Assembly (NCBI GenBank): GCA_002307235.1
Contig: DBTV01000007.1
Span: forward strand, 19,159 to 83,158
Length of the DNA stretch: 64,000 bases
Reading direction: 5' to 3'
DNA from: Acidobacteriaceae bacterium UBA1307
GTDB lineage: Bacteria; Acidobacteriota; Terriglobia; Terriglobales; Acidobacteriaceae
In this document: positions 1-9,557 of the stretch, one piece after another
Numbering within the stretch: the first letter of the stretch is position 1
Layout: each line of letters begins with the position of its first letter
Program-made: the position numbers and the translations under genes
The notes under the pieces: generated by a model
Database searches by the model: none
What the model saw: the letters and a program-made list of their open reading frames with translations, nothing else
What the model was told of the DNA's origin: nothing

Positions 1-503
1 TCAACGGCATCGGCGAACGGGCCGGTAATGCCGCGCTCGAAGAGATTGCCTCGGCATTCTATGTGCGGCGTGACCGCTATCAGGTAGAGTCCTCGATCAA
101 GCTCAATCAGCTTTATCCGGCCAGCCAGGTGCTCGGCCAGATCATCACCTTCAAGCCCTCGCCGAACAAGGCGATTGTGGGTGACAATGCCTTCGCGCAT
201 GAGTCGGGCATTCACCAGCACGGCATGTTGGCCAACCCGCTCACCTACGAGATCATGACGCCGGAGCTGGTCGGTGTTTCGCGCACGCACCTGGTGCTCG
301 GCAAACACTCCGGCCGCGCGGCGCTGCGCCATCGTTTGGAGCAGCTCGGCTTTACGCTGACGCGTGAGGAACTGCAGCAGACCTACTACCGTTTTGTGGC
401 CTTGGCCGACCGCAAGAAGAACGTCTACGACCAGGATCTGGTCGGTATTCTGCCCGACAACATCCGCGAACGGCGCACCGCGCCGGTTTCGGAGCTGGAC
501 TAA
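1..503 (+). CDS. leuA: 2-isopropylmalate synthase, 3' part only
   Basis: First committed step of leucine synthesis: condenses acetyl-CoA with 2-oxoisovalerate. The gene enters from the left edge in frame 3; its first visible residues read NGIGERAGNAALEE, the conserved end of the DRE-TIM catalytic barrel. FAHESGIHQHG and GKHSGRAALRHRL follow, as in LeuA enzymes. The protein ends at VSELD about 20 residues after the DQDL segment, where long LeuA enzymes continue with a leucine-binding regulatory domain of over 100 residues. Only 51 bp separate it from leuB, so no regulatory domain follows. It heads the leu-ilv block. Seen: barrel motifs and early stop. Inferred: a short, possibly leucine-insensitive form. 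Confidence 0.93.
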   Translation, partial: NGIGERAGNAALEEIASAFYVRRDRYQVESSIKLNQLYPASQVLGQIITFKPSPNKAIVGDNAFAHESGIHQHGMLANPLTYEIMTPELVGVSRTHLVLGKHSGRAALRHRLEQLGFTLTREELQQTYYRFVALADRKKNVYDQDLVGILPDNIRERRTAPVSELD

Positions 504-554
504 TCGGGAGAAGTTTTTTTACGCAATTCCATTCCACTTAGAAGAAGAGAGACG

Positions 555-1640
555 ATGAAGCTAAAGATTCTGGTAGTGGCAGGCGACGGCATCGGACCGG
601 AAGTGACCAACGAGTCGATCTCGGTGCTCAAGGAAGTGGCGGCCCTCGGCGGGCACGAGTTTATCTTTACCGAAAAGCGCATCGGCGGCGTGGCCATTGT
701 GAAGGACGGAACGCCTCTGCCGCAGGAGACCATCGACGAGGCTCTGGCCTCCGATGCGGTCTTCCTTGGCGCTGTGGGCGGCAACGAGTTCAACGCGCTG
801 CCGCCGAGCGAACGGCCCGAGGCCGGTCTGCTCAAGATTCGCTCGGTGCTGGGCGGCTTTGCCAACCTGCGGCCGGCCTTCGCCTTCAAGGAGCTGACGG
901 CCAACAGCCCGCTCCGCCCGGAGATCATCGACGGCGCCAACATTCTCTTCGTCCGCGAACTGCTCGGTGGCCTCTACTTTGGCCAGCCGCGCGAGTGGAA
1001 CAAGGAAAAGAACGAAGCCTTCAACACCATGCGTTACACCAAGGCCGAGGTTGAGCGCGTGGCGCGCGTGGCCTTCAAGCTGGCGCAGGGACGGCGCAAG
1101 AAGCTGACCAGCGTCGACAAGGCCAACGTACTTGAGACCTCGCAACTGTGGCGCGCTACGGTGACGGAAGTCGCCAAGGATTTCCCCGACGTTGAGCTCG
1201 AGCATCAGTATGTCGACGCGATGTCGATGCATCTGATGAATCGCCCCAAGGACTTCGATGTGGTGCTCACCGAAAATCTCTTCGGCGACATTCTCACCGA
1301 TGAGTCGGGCGTCATCACCGGTTCGCTCGGCATGTTGCCCTCGGCGACCGTCGGCGGAAAGGTCAATCTCTTCGAGCCGATTCATGGCTCGGCTCCGGAC
1401 ATCGCGGGCAAGGGCATTGCCAATCCGCTCGGCGCGATCATGACCGGTGCCTTCCTGCTGCGCCACACGGCGAAGCTCGAAAAAGAAGCCGCGGCGATTG
1501 AAGAAGCCGTCCGCAAGCTGCTCGAGTTGGGCTATCGCACGCCCGATCTGGTGCGCGGCACCGATCATGGCTTCAAGGTGCTTTCGACCAGCGAGGTCGG
1601 CGCCAAGATTCGCGAGTTGGTCAAGCAGATTCTGAAGTAA
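555..1640 (+). CDS. leuB: 3-isopropylmalate dehydrogenase
   Basis: Oxidative decarboxylation of 3-isopropylmalate with NAD+, third step of the leucine pathway, cytoplasmic homodimer. At 361 residues it is full length for the family. Visible motifs are [11 protein letters not shown] at the N-terminus, the substrate-binding arginines in [17 protein letters not shown], the lysine in [12 protein letters not shown], the metal-binding acidic cluster in [11 protein letters not shown], and the NAD-binding loop [16 protein letters not shown] purine-rich ribosome site (agaagagaga) lies just before the ATG. It follows leuA by 51 bp and precedes leuC after a 183-bp gap containing a heptamer array. Confidence 0.97.
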   Translation: MKLKILVVAGDGIGPEVTNESISVLKEVAALGGHEFIFTEKRIGGVAIVKDGTPLPQETIDEALASDAVFLGAVGGNEFNALPPSERPEAGLLKIRSVLGGFANLRPAFAFKELTANSPLRPEIIDGANILFVRELLGGLYFGQPREWNKEKNEAFNTMRYTKAEVERVARVAFKLAQGRRKKLTSVDKANVLETSQLWRATVTEVAKDFPDVELEHQYVDAMSMHLMNRPKDFDVVLTENLFGDILTDESGVITGSLGMLPSATVGGKVNLFEPIHGSAPDIAGKGIANPLGAIMTGAFLLRHTAKLEKEAAAIEEAVRKLLELGYRTPDLVRGTDHGFKVLSTSEVGAKIRELVKQILK

Positions 1641-1662
1641 CTGGGATGCAGCCCTTCGCTTT

Positions 1663-1811
1663 TAGCCTCTAGCTTCTAGCTTTTATGCAGTGGAGTTGGG
1701 GGCGAAGCGAAAGGGAGTGAGCAGAATCTCCGCGATTTTCAATGCTCTTGCCGTCAGAGCTAACAGCTAGAAGCTAGCGGCTAAAAGCTAGGGACACAAC
1801 AGCTAGAAGCT
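1663..1811. repeat. Heptamer array pair between leuB and leuC
   Basis: The gap between leuB and leuC holds a left cluster (1663-1685) of 7-bp units of the type TAGCTTC and a right cluster (1757-1811) of GCTAGAA / GCTAGCG / GCTAAAA / GCTAGGG units. The two clusters are inverted copies: 1663-1682 and 1764-1783 pair at about 18 of 20 positions around an 80-bp loop. The sequence could fold in the leuB-leuC mRNA. The ribosome site and ATG of leuC follow directly. Seen directly; function unknown. Confidence 0.8.
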
Positions 1812-1823
1812 GAAGGGACTTTT

Positions 1824-3254
1824 ATGAGTACCGCACCGAAGACGTTATTCGAAAAGGTCTGGGAACAGCACATCGTGGCCGAGCCCAAGGGCGAGCCGAC
1901 GCTGCTCTACATTGATCTGCAGTTGGTCCACGAAGTGACCTCGCCGCAGGCCTTCGAGGGGCTGCGGTTGGCAGGGCGCAAGGTTCGCCGTCCCAATCGC
2001 ACCGTGGCCACCGTCGATCACAATATTCCGACCACGACCGAAGCTCGGTTGAACATCGTCGATCCCATCGCCTCCAAACAGATCGGCGCACTGCGCAAGA
2101 ACTGCGCGGAGTTCGGCGTCGAGCTTTATGACATCGAAACCGGCAAACAGGGCGTGGTCCACGTCGTAGGCCCCGAGCAGGGACTCACCAAGCCGGGCAT
2201 GACGATTGTCTGCGGCGATTCGCACACCGCGACGCACGGCGCCTTCGGCGCACTGGCCTTCGGCATCGGCACCAGCGAGGTGGAGCACGTGCTCGCCACG
2301 CAATGCCTGCCACAGAGCCGCCCACACACCTTCCGCATCAACGTCGAGGGCACGCTTGCCGAGGGCGTCACCGCCAAGGACATCATCCTCGCCATCATCG
2401 GCGAAATCGGCACCGACGGCGCGACCGGTTATGTGATTGAGTACGCGGGTTCGGCGATTCGTTCGCTCACGATGGAAGGCCGCATGACGGTCTGCAACAT
2501 GAGCATCGAAGCGGGCGCGCGCGCCGGCATGATCGCTCCTGACGATACCACCTTCGCTTATCTCAAGGGACGCAACCACGCGCCGAAGGGCGCGGACTGG
2601 GACCGTGCCGTTGCAGAGTGGAAAAAACTCAAGACCGATGACGGCGCGAAGTTCGACCGCGAGCTGACCATCGATGCGAATACGCTTGCGCCTTATGTGA
2701 GCTGGGGAACCAGCCCGGGAATGGTTGCGCCGATCACGGCCACTGTGCCCGATCCGGCCAAGGCCGCGAATGAAATCGACCGCAAGAATCTGGAGCGCGC
2801 GCTCGAGTACATGGATCTGAAGCCGGGCACGCCGCTGACGGAAGTCAGCATTGGCCGCGCGTTTATTGGCTCCTGCACCAACGGCCGCATCGAAGACTTG
2901 CGCGCCGCTGCCGCCGTGGCCAAGGGCTACAAGGTGGCTGCTGGCGTCAACGTCATCGTGGTGCCGGGTTCGCAGATCGTCAAGGATCAGGCTGAGTCCG
3001 AAGGACTCGACAAGATTTTTGTCGACGCTGGTTTTGAGTGGCGCGAGCCGGGTTGCTCGATGTGCCTGGCGATGAATCCCGATGTGCTGAAGGCGGGCGA
3101 GCGTTGCGCGGCCACGTCGAATCGCAACTTCGAAGGTCGTCAGGGCCGTGGCAGCCGCACCCATCTGGTTTCGCCGGCCATGGCCGCCGCAGCCGCAATT
3201 CGCGGGCACTTTGTCGATATTCGCACCTGGAAGTTCAACGGGGAGGGGAAGTAA
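1824..3254 (+). CDS. leuC: 3-isopropylmalate dehydratase, large subunit
   Basis: Large subunit of isopropylmalate isomerase, interconverting 2- and 3-isopropylmalate through a [4Fe-4S] cluster. The 476 residues match the usual length. Cluster cysteines are visible in [13 protein letters not shown] and in [13 protein letters not shown]; the N-terminal part has the family motif [11 protein letters not shown] and the [14 protein letters not shown] signature. A ribosome site (gaaggga, 1812-1818) precedes the ATG. The stop codon overlaps the leuD start (TAATG), so the two subunits should be translationally coupled. Confidence 0.97.
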   Translation: MSTAPKTLFEKVWEQHIVAEPKGEPTLLYIDLQLVHEVTSPQAFEGLRLAGRKVRRPNRTVATVDHNIPTTTEARLNIVDPIASKQIGALRKNCAEFGVELYDIETGKQGVVHVVGPEQGLTKPGMTIVCGDSHTATHGAFGALAFGIGTSEVEHVLATQCLPQSRPHTFRINVEGTLAEGVTAKDIILAIIGEIGTDGATGYVIEYAGSAIRSLTMEGRMTVCNMSIEAGARAGMIAPDDTTFAYLKGRNHAPKGADWDRAVAEWKKLKTDDGAKFDRELTIDANTLAPYVSWGTSPGMVAPITATVPDPAKAANEIDRKNLERALEYMDLKPGTPLTEVSIGRAFIGSCTNGRIEDLRAAAAVAKGYKVAAGVNVIVVPGSQIVKDQAESEGLDKIFVDAGFEWREPGCSMCLAMNPDVLKAGERCAATSNRNFEGRQGRGSRTHLVSPAMAAAAAIRGHFVDIRTWKFNGEGK

Positions 3255-3865
3255 TGGAAAAGTTCACGACTCTGACTTCGTTGGCCCTGCCGCTCGACCG
3301 CACCAACGTCGATACGGACCAGATTATCCCGAAGCAATTTTTGAAGCGCATTGAGCGCACCGGCTACGGTGAGTTTCTTTTTTATGACTGGCGGCAAACG
3401 CCGGACGGCACGCCGGTCGCGGGCTTTGAGCTGAACGATCCTCGCTGGAAGGGCGCGCAGGTGCTGGTCGCCGGCAAGAACTTCGGTTGCGGATCGAGCC
3501 GCGAGCACGCCGCATGGGCGCTGGCTGACTTCGGTTTCCGCGTCGTCGTCGCGCCGAGCTTCGCCGATATCTTCTTCTCGAACGCGGGCAAGAACGGCAT
3601 CGTGCTGGTTCGCCTCGATGAAGCGCAGGTGGAAAAGCTGCTTGCGAATGCGCGCACCATTGCCGGCTACAAGCTGACCATCTCGCTCGAAGAGCAGACC
3701 ATCAGTGATGAGCTTGGTTTCAAGGCCAGCTTTGAGATTGATCCGTTCCGCAAGTATTGCCTGCTCGAAGGACTCGACGACATCGGCCTGACCCTGCGTC
3801 ACGCAGCCGAGCTCGACGCCTACGAGAAGAAGCACGACGCAGCCTTTTGGCTGCAGCCGCAGTAG
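3254..3865 (+). CDS. leuD: 3-isopropylmalate dehydratase, small subunit
   Basis: Small, swivel-domain subunit that completes the LeuCD isomerase. The true start is the ATG at 3254, which overlaps the leuC stop and follows a strong GGGAGGGGAA ribosome site; this gives 203 residues, normal for LeuD. Recognisable segments are VDTDQIIPKQFLK near the N-terminus and GKNFGCGSSREHAAWAL, the substrate-loop signature. An in-frame extension back to 3038 lies wholly inside leuC and is not used. The next gene, ilvB, starts after a 190-bp gap holding a nonamer array. Confidence 0.96.
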   Translation: MEKFTTLTSLALPLDRTNVDTDQIIPKQFLKRIERTGYGEFLFYDWRQTPDGTPVAGFELNDPRWKGAQVLVAGKNFGCGSSREHAAWALADFGFRVVVAPSFADIFFSNAGKNGIVLVRLDEAQVEKLLANARTIAGYKLTISLEEQTISDELGFKASFEIDPFRKYCLLEGLDDIGLTLRHAAELDAYEKKHDAAFWLQPQ

Positions 3866-3873
3866 AGGACCAG

Positions 3874-4029
3874 CGGAGTTGGCGTTGTTGGCGGAGTTAG
3901 CAGGTTAGCGGAGCTGGCGTTGTTGGCAGGTAAGCTAGCTCGCAATAAAACTAACACCGCTAACCACGCTAACTCCACTAACCGCGCTAGCACCGCTAAC
4001 TCGCTAGATGGCTAACACCGCTAACCCGC
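3874..4029. repeat. Nonamer array pair between leuD and ilvB
   Basis: From 3874 to about 3929 the sequence is built of G/T-rich units such as CGTTGTTGG and CGGAGTTAG. From 3951 to 4029 it is built of the complementary type: CTAACACCG, CTAACCACG, CTAACTCCA, CTAACCGCG, CTAGCACCG and variants of 8-9 bp. The halves are imperfect inverted copies around a short A-rich loop and would form a long hairpin in RNA. The ilvB ribosome site follows immediately. The design resembles the leuB-leuC gap but the period is 9 rather than 7. Confidence 0.8.
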
Positions 4030-4055
4030 AATCACCGCACGAGGAGAATCGCAGC

Positions 4056-5792
4056 ATGGGGACCAAAGCGCAGTCGAACAGCGAACACCTTACCACTCCA
4101 ACCCGCTTGACCGGGGCCGAGATTGTATGGGCCACGCTGGCGGGCGAGGGCGTTACCGACGTCTTCGGCTATCCCGGCGGCGCGGTGCTGCCTCTTTACG
4201 ATGCGATGCGCAAGTTTCCGGTCAAGCACACGCTGGTGCGCCACGAGCAGGGCGCCGCGCACATGGCCGATGGCTACGCGCGCGCTTCTGGCAAGGTTGG
4301 CGTTTGTCTGGCGACGAGCGGCCCTGGCGCGACCAATCTCGTCACCGGCATTGCCACCGCGATGCTCGATTCGACGCCGATGGTTTGCATCACTGGCAAC
4401 GTCTCTTCGAAGGTGCTCGGCACCGACGCCTTTCAAGAGGTCGACATCACCGGCATCACGCTGCCGGTGACCAAGCATAATTTTCTGATCACCAAGACCG
4501 AAGAGATTGCGCCGGCGATTCGTTCCGCTTTTCAGATCGCCAAGGCAGGTCGCCCCGGTCCGGTGCTGGTCGACATTACGAAGGACGCGCAGCAGGCCAC
4601 GGCCATCTTTGACTTCGAGGCTGCCAAGCCCGCGCCGCATCGCGCGCATCCGATGCTTTCGGTGGAAGAGAGCAGTCTCGCGCAGGCCGTCGAGTTGATT
4701 CGCACCGCCGAGCGCCCGGTGATCCTTGCCGGCCACGGCGTCAGCGAGTCCGGGGCGATGGAGCAGTTGCGGACGCTGGCAGAACGCGCCGAGATTCCCG
4801 TCGCTCTCACGCTGCTCGGTCTTGGCAGCTTCCCGGCCTCGCATGCGCTCAACCTTGGCATGATGGGCATGCACGGGGAGTCGTGGGTCAATCAGGCCAT
4901 TCAGGAATCCGACCTGCTGATCGCCTGCGGCATGCGCTTCGATGATCGCGTCACCGGTACCATTCCCACCTTCGCGCCCAAGGCCAAGAAGATTCACATC
5001 GAAATCGATCCGGCCGAGGTCGGCAAGAACGTCAAGGTGGATGTGGCGCTGGTGGGCGATCTGCGCACCGTGCTCGAAGAGCTTCTGCCGCGCATTGCCA
5101 GCGCGAGTCATCCGGCCTGGATTAAAACCATTGCCTCCAACAAGGGCGACTCGGCTGTGCGCGACATCAAGAACCTGCCCGACTCCGGCCACCTTTACGC
5201 GGCGCATGTGATTCACGACATCTGGCGCATCACCGAGGGCAAGGCCATCGTGGTCACCGACGTTGGCCAGCATCAGATGTGGGAGACGCAGTACTATCAC
5301 CACGATCAGCCGCGTACGCTGGTCACCTCGGGCGGCCTCGGCACCATGGGCTTCGCTCTGCCTGCGGCGATTGGCGCCAAGACGGCCTGCCCCGACAAAG
5401 AGGTTTGGGTGATCGTTGGCGACGGCGGCTTCCAGATGACCAGCTCCGAGTTGGCCACCCTCGCGCAGGAAGGCATCAAGATCAACATCGCCATCATCAA
5501 CAATGGCTATCTTGGCATGGTGCGCCAGTGGCAGGAGTTTTTCTACGAGCGTAACTACGCCGCCACGCCTTTGCGCAGCCCGGACTTCGTCAAGCTCGCC
5601 GACGCGCATGGCATTGCTGGCCGCGCCGTTCGTACCCGCGCCGAGGTGGAGTCGGCCGTGAACGAGGCGCGTGCCACCGAAGGCGCCTATCTGCTGAACT
5701 TCATGGTCGAAAAGGAAGAGTCGGTCTATCCGATGATTCCCGTCGGCAAGGCTCTGCATGAGATGATTCGCCGCCCGGGCCGCAAGAAGTAG
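4056..5792 (+). CDS. ilvB: Acetolactate synthase, large catalytic subunit
   Basis: Thiamine-diphosphate enzyme that makes acetolactate or acetohydroxybutyrate, the first common step to valine, leucine and isoleucine. Start chosen at 4056: GAGGAG at 4041-4046 lies 9 bp upstream, whereas the in-frame ATG at 4008 sits inside the nonamer array. The 578 residues carry the N-terminal pyrophosphate domain (FGYPGGAVLPLYDA, catalytic Glu in VRHEQGAAHMADGYAR), the central FAD-associated domain, and the ThDP motif GDGGFQMTSSELATL..NNGYLGMVRQWQ. The regulatory subunit ilvN follows after a gap with a heptamer array. Confidence 0.96.
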   Translation: MGTKAQSNSEHLTTPTRLTGAEIVWATLAGEGVTDVFGYPGGAVLPLYDAMRKFPVKHTLVRHEQGAAHMADGYARASGKVGVCLATSGPGATNLVTGIATAMLDSTPMVCITGNVSSKVLGTDAFQEVDITGITLPVTKHNFLITKTEEIAPAIRSAFQIAKAGRPGPVLVDITKDAQQATAIFDFEAAKPAPHRAHPMLSVEESSLAQAVELIRTAERPVILAGHGVSESGAMEQLRTLAERAEIPVALTLLGLGSFPASHALNLGMMGMHGESWVNQAIQESDLLIACGMRFDDRVTGTIPTFAPKAKKIHIEIDPAEVGKNVKVDVALVGDLRTVLEELLPRIASASHPAWIKTIASNKGDSAVRDIKNLPDSGHLYAAHVIHDIWRITEGKAIVVTDVGQHQMWETQYYHHDQPRTLVTSGGLGTMGFALPAAIGAKTACPDKEVWVIVGDGGFQMTSSELATLAQEGIKINIAIINNGYLGMVRQWQEFFYERNYAATPLRSPDFVKLADAHGIAGRAVRTRAEVESAVNEARATEGAYLLNFMVEKEESVYPMIPVGKALHEMIRRPGRKK

Positions 5793-5800
5793 ACGATGCT

Positions 5801-5891
5801 TTCTAGGTTCTAGGTTCTAGGTTCTAGGTGCTAGGGACTAGGTTCTAGGTGCTAGGGACTAGGGACCAGGGACTAAGTGCTTAGTGGATAG
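5801..5891. repeat. Thirteen-unit heptamer tandem array between ilvB and ilvN
   Basis: Thirteen consecutive 7-bp units without indels: TTCTAGG four times, then TGCTAGG, GACTAGG, TTCTAGG, TGCTAGG, GACTAGG, GACCAGG and three decayed units (GACTAAG, TGCTTAG, TGGATAG). The first units are identical and the last ones degenerate, as expected if the array grows from the ilvB side. Unlike the leuB-leuC and leuD-ilvB arrays it has no inverted partner. It starts 9 bp after the ilvB stop codon. Confidence 0.92.
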
Positions 5892-5989
5892 GGACGACAC
5901 GAAGTTTGAACCAGAGAGGGGATCGGCATGAAGTGCAGTCACACGTTCTGTTCACTGTTCACCGCACACTGTCCCCTGGAAAGGCCTTT

Positions 5990-7656
<1,667 letters not shown>

Positions 7657-7675
7657 ACGGTTGCGCACGCAAACA

Positions 7676-7714
7676 ACAACGGCCTCGCGGAGTTTTGCTC
7701 CGCGAGGCCGTTGT
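7676..7714 (+). terminator. Hairpin terminator after ilvC
   Basis: Perfect 17-bp inverted repeat (7676-7692 with 7698-7714) with a 5-base loop, placed 20 bp after the ilvC stop. Only a weak T-stretch follows, so it could also act as an mRNA 3' stabiliser. It stands between convergent ilvC and the hemerythrin gene. Confidence 0.85.
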
Positions 7715-7738
7715 GCGTTTGGAATAGGAAAAGAAAAC

Positions 7739-8146
7739 TTACCGGATTCCGGCCTTGTTCAGCCAGGGGCCGTACTCTTTGTCTTCTTCGAGAATGTGTT
7801 CCATCAGCCACTTGCGCAGAAAGTCGAGCAGGTGGATGTCGAGTGCGATTTCACCGCGCTCGTAGCGGCCGACAAACTCGAGAACCTGTTTACTCAGGTT
7901 CCCATGCATCTTTTTTTGTTCGGCAAGTTTCGGATACTGCGTGCGTGCCAGGTACTGTTCTTCGTCAACGAAGTGGCTATTGGTGTAGTTCACCAGTTGG
8001 CTCAGCAGCGTACCGATCGCTTCGCGACTCTGGCGGCTGAGCATAGCTTGATGCAGTTGATTCAATGTGGCTACCAGCTTTTTATGCTGTTGATCCAACT
8101 CTTGGACGCCCACAGAGTAGCTATCGTTCCAATCGAATAAAGCCAA
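7739..8146 (-). CDS. Bacteriohemerythrin with one altered iron ligand
   Basis: Small four-helix di-iron O2-binding protein. The start is taken as TTG at 8146, preceded by AAGGAGGT; this gives 135 residues. Numbered from there, ligands match the family: His21, His58, Glu62, His81, His117 and Asp122. The position four residues before His81 is Gln77, in a stretch (AEQKKMH) where the family has HxxxH. A TTG at 8164 is an alternative start. It is convergent with ilvC and divergent from mraY. One of three hemerythrins in the window. Fold assignment is firm; oxygen binding is uncertain because of the Gln. Confidence 0.9.
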   Translation of the reverse strand: MALFDWNDSYSVGVQELDQQHKKLVATLNQLHQAMLSRQSREAIGTLLSQLVNYTNSHFVDEEQYLARTQYPKLAEQKKMHGNLSKQVLEFVGRYERGEIALDIHLLDFLRKWLMEHILEEDKEYGPWLNKAGIR

Positions 8147-8357
8147 TTTACCTCCTTGCGGCAAATGACAGATCGTACTAAGGGGGTTATCGGAGTAAAT
8201 CTTTTGTACTTTAAGAATATTAAAATCAGATTATTGCGCTCCAAAATTCACTATCGTCTCGGGCCCTGAGTCCCGCATTCTGACGATCCACAAGCCTCCC
8301 GCCCCGGCCCTGTAAAATTTAGCTGATATTCCGCCTCAGTCAGGCTTGGGAGGCTCT

Positions 8358-9497
8358 TTGCTTTACTGGCTGCTTTACGAAAAATTATTTCCGTTCTTTC
8401 ACCCGTTCCGGATCTTTCGCTTCCTGACCTTCCGCACGGCCTTTGCGACGTTGACGGCACTGCTGATCTCGCTGTTCATCGGTCCTTACGTGATTCAGAA
8501 GTTGCGCGAGTTTCAGATCGGCCAATACGTGCGCAGTGATGGCCCGCAGACGCATCTGAAGAAGGCTGGCACGCCCACCATGGGCGGCATCCTGATTCTG
8601 ATCGCGATTCTGTTGCCGACCGTGCTCTGGGCCGATCCGACCAACCCCCTGGTCTGGATTGCCATGGCCTCGACGCTGGCCTTTGGCGCCATCGGCTTTG
8701 TCGATGATTACACCAAGGTCGTCATGCATCGCAGCCTTGGGCTGACGGCGCGCGCCAAGCTGATCGCTCAGGCAGCTGCCAGTCTGGCCGTGGCGCTGTC
8801 TCTGGTTGCGCTCACCCAGTTCCGCATGTTCTCGACGCAGTTGACGGTGCCGCTGCTCAAACACTGGCGGCCCGATCTGCTTTGGCATGCGTGGCCGGCG
8901 ACGATTCCGCAACTGAGCCTGCTGGCCTTCATCCCCTTCGTGCTCTGGGTGACGCTGGTGCTGGTCGGCAGCTCGAATGCTGTCAACCTCACCGACGGCT
9001 TGGACGGGCTTGCCATCGGCTGCACCATCGTCGCCGCCGGTGCGCTCACCGTGCTCTGCTACGTCAGCGGCCATGTCATGTTTGCCGACTATCTTGAATT
9101 GCAGCGGATGCCGCTGGTCGGCGAGTTGTCCATCTTCTGCGGCTCGATGGTGGGCGCCTCCATCGGCTTTCTCTGGTACAACGCGCACCCGGCCGAGATC
9201 TTCATGGGCGACGTCGGTTCGCTCGCCCTCGGCGGCGCCATCGGCACGGTTGCCGTGCTCATTCGCCAGGAGCTGCTGCTGCCGTTTATTGGCGGCATCT
9301 TCATCCTCGAGGCGCTGTCGGTGATCCTGCAGGTGGGCAGCTACAAGCTGCGCCACGGCAAGCGCATCTTCAAGATGGCCCCGCTGCATCATCACTTTGA
9401 GCAGTGCGGCTGGAAGGAATCGAAGGTCATCGTGCGCTTCTGGATCTGCGCGCTGGTGTTTGCACTGTTTGCACTCACCACGCTCAAACTGCGGTAA
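8358..9497 (+). CDS. mraY: Phospho-MurNAc-pentapeptide transferase
   Basis: Integral membrane enzyme that makes lipid I by moving phospho-MurNAc-pentapeptide to undecaprenyl phosphate. TTG at 8358 is the best start: GGAGG lies at 8349-8353 and the product then begins MLYWLLYEKL, like other MraY proteins. The 379 residues show about ten hydrophobic helices, the GTPTMGGI motif, the catalytic Asp cluster in GFVDDYTKV, NAVNLTDGLDGLAIG, and the HHHFEQCGWKESKV loop near the C-terminus. It is the first gene of this dcw block; mraZ, mraW, ftsL, ftsI, murE and murF are not upstream here. The 211-bp upstream region has no other gene. Confidence 0.96.
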   Translation: MLYWLLYEKLFPFFHPFRIFRFLTFRTAFATLTALLISLFIGPYVIQKLREFQIGQYVRSDGPQTHLKKAGTPTMGGILILIAILLPTVLWADPTNPLVWIAMASTLAFGAIGFVDDYTKVVMHRSLGLTARAKLIAQAAASLAVALSLVALTQFRMFSTQLTVPLLKHWRPDLLWHAWPATIPQLSLLAFIPFVLWVTLVLVGSSNAVNLTDGLDGLAIGCTIVAAGALTVLCYVSGHVMFADYLELQRMPLVGELSIFCGSMVGASIGFLWYNAHPAEIFMGDVGSLALGGAIGTVAVLIRQELLLPFIGGIFILEALSVILQVGSYKLRHGKRIFKMAPLHHHFEQCGWKESKVIVRFWICALVFALFALTTLKLR

Positions 9498-9557
9498 AGC
9501 GCCCGGCGGAAGGCGCACAATAAAGATTCCGCCAACAGTGAAGAGGTTATACACCTG

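Noticed and set aside
1641..1823. Attenuator with a leader peptide rich in Leu/Ile/Val codons
   Set aside because: No leader ORF with repeated regulatory codons in any leu-ilv gap; the arrays form hairpins but lack the peptide and terminator-antiterminator layout.
4008..4055. Upstream ATG of ilvB
   Set aside because: It lies in the nonamer array; the ATG at 4056 has a proper ribosome site and gives the usual N-terminus.
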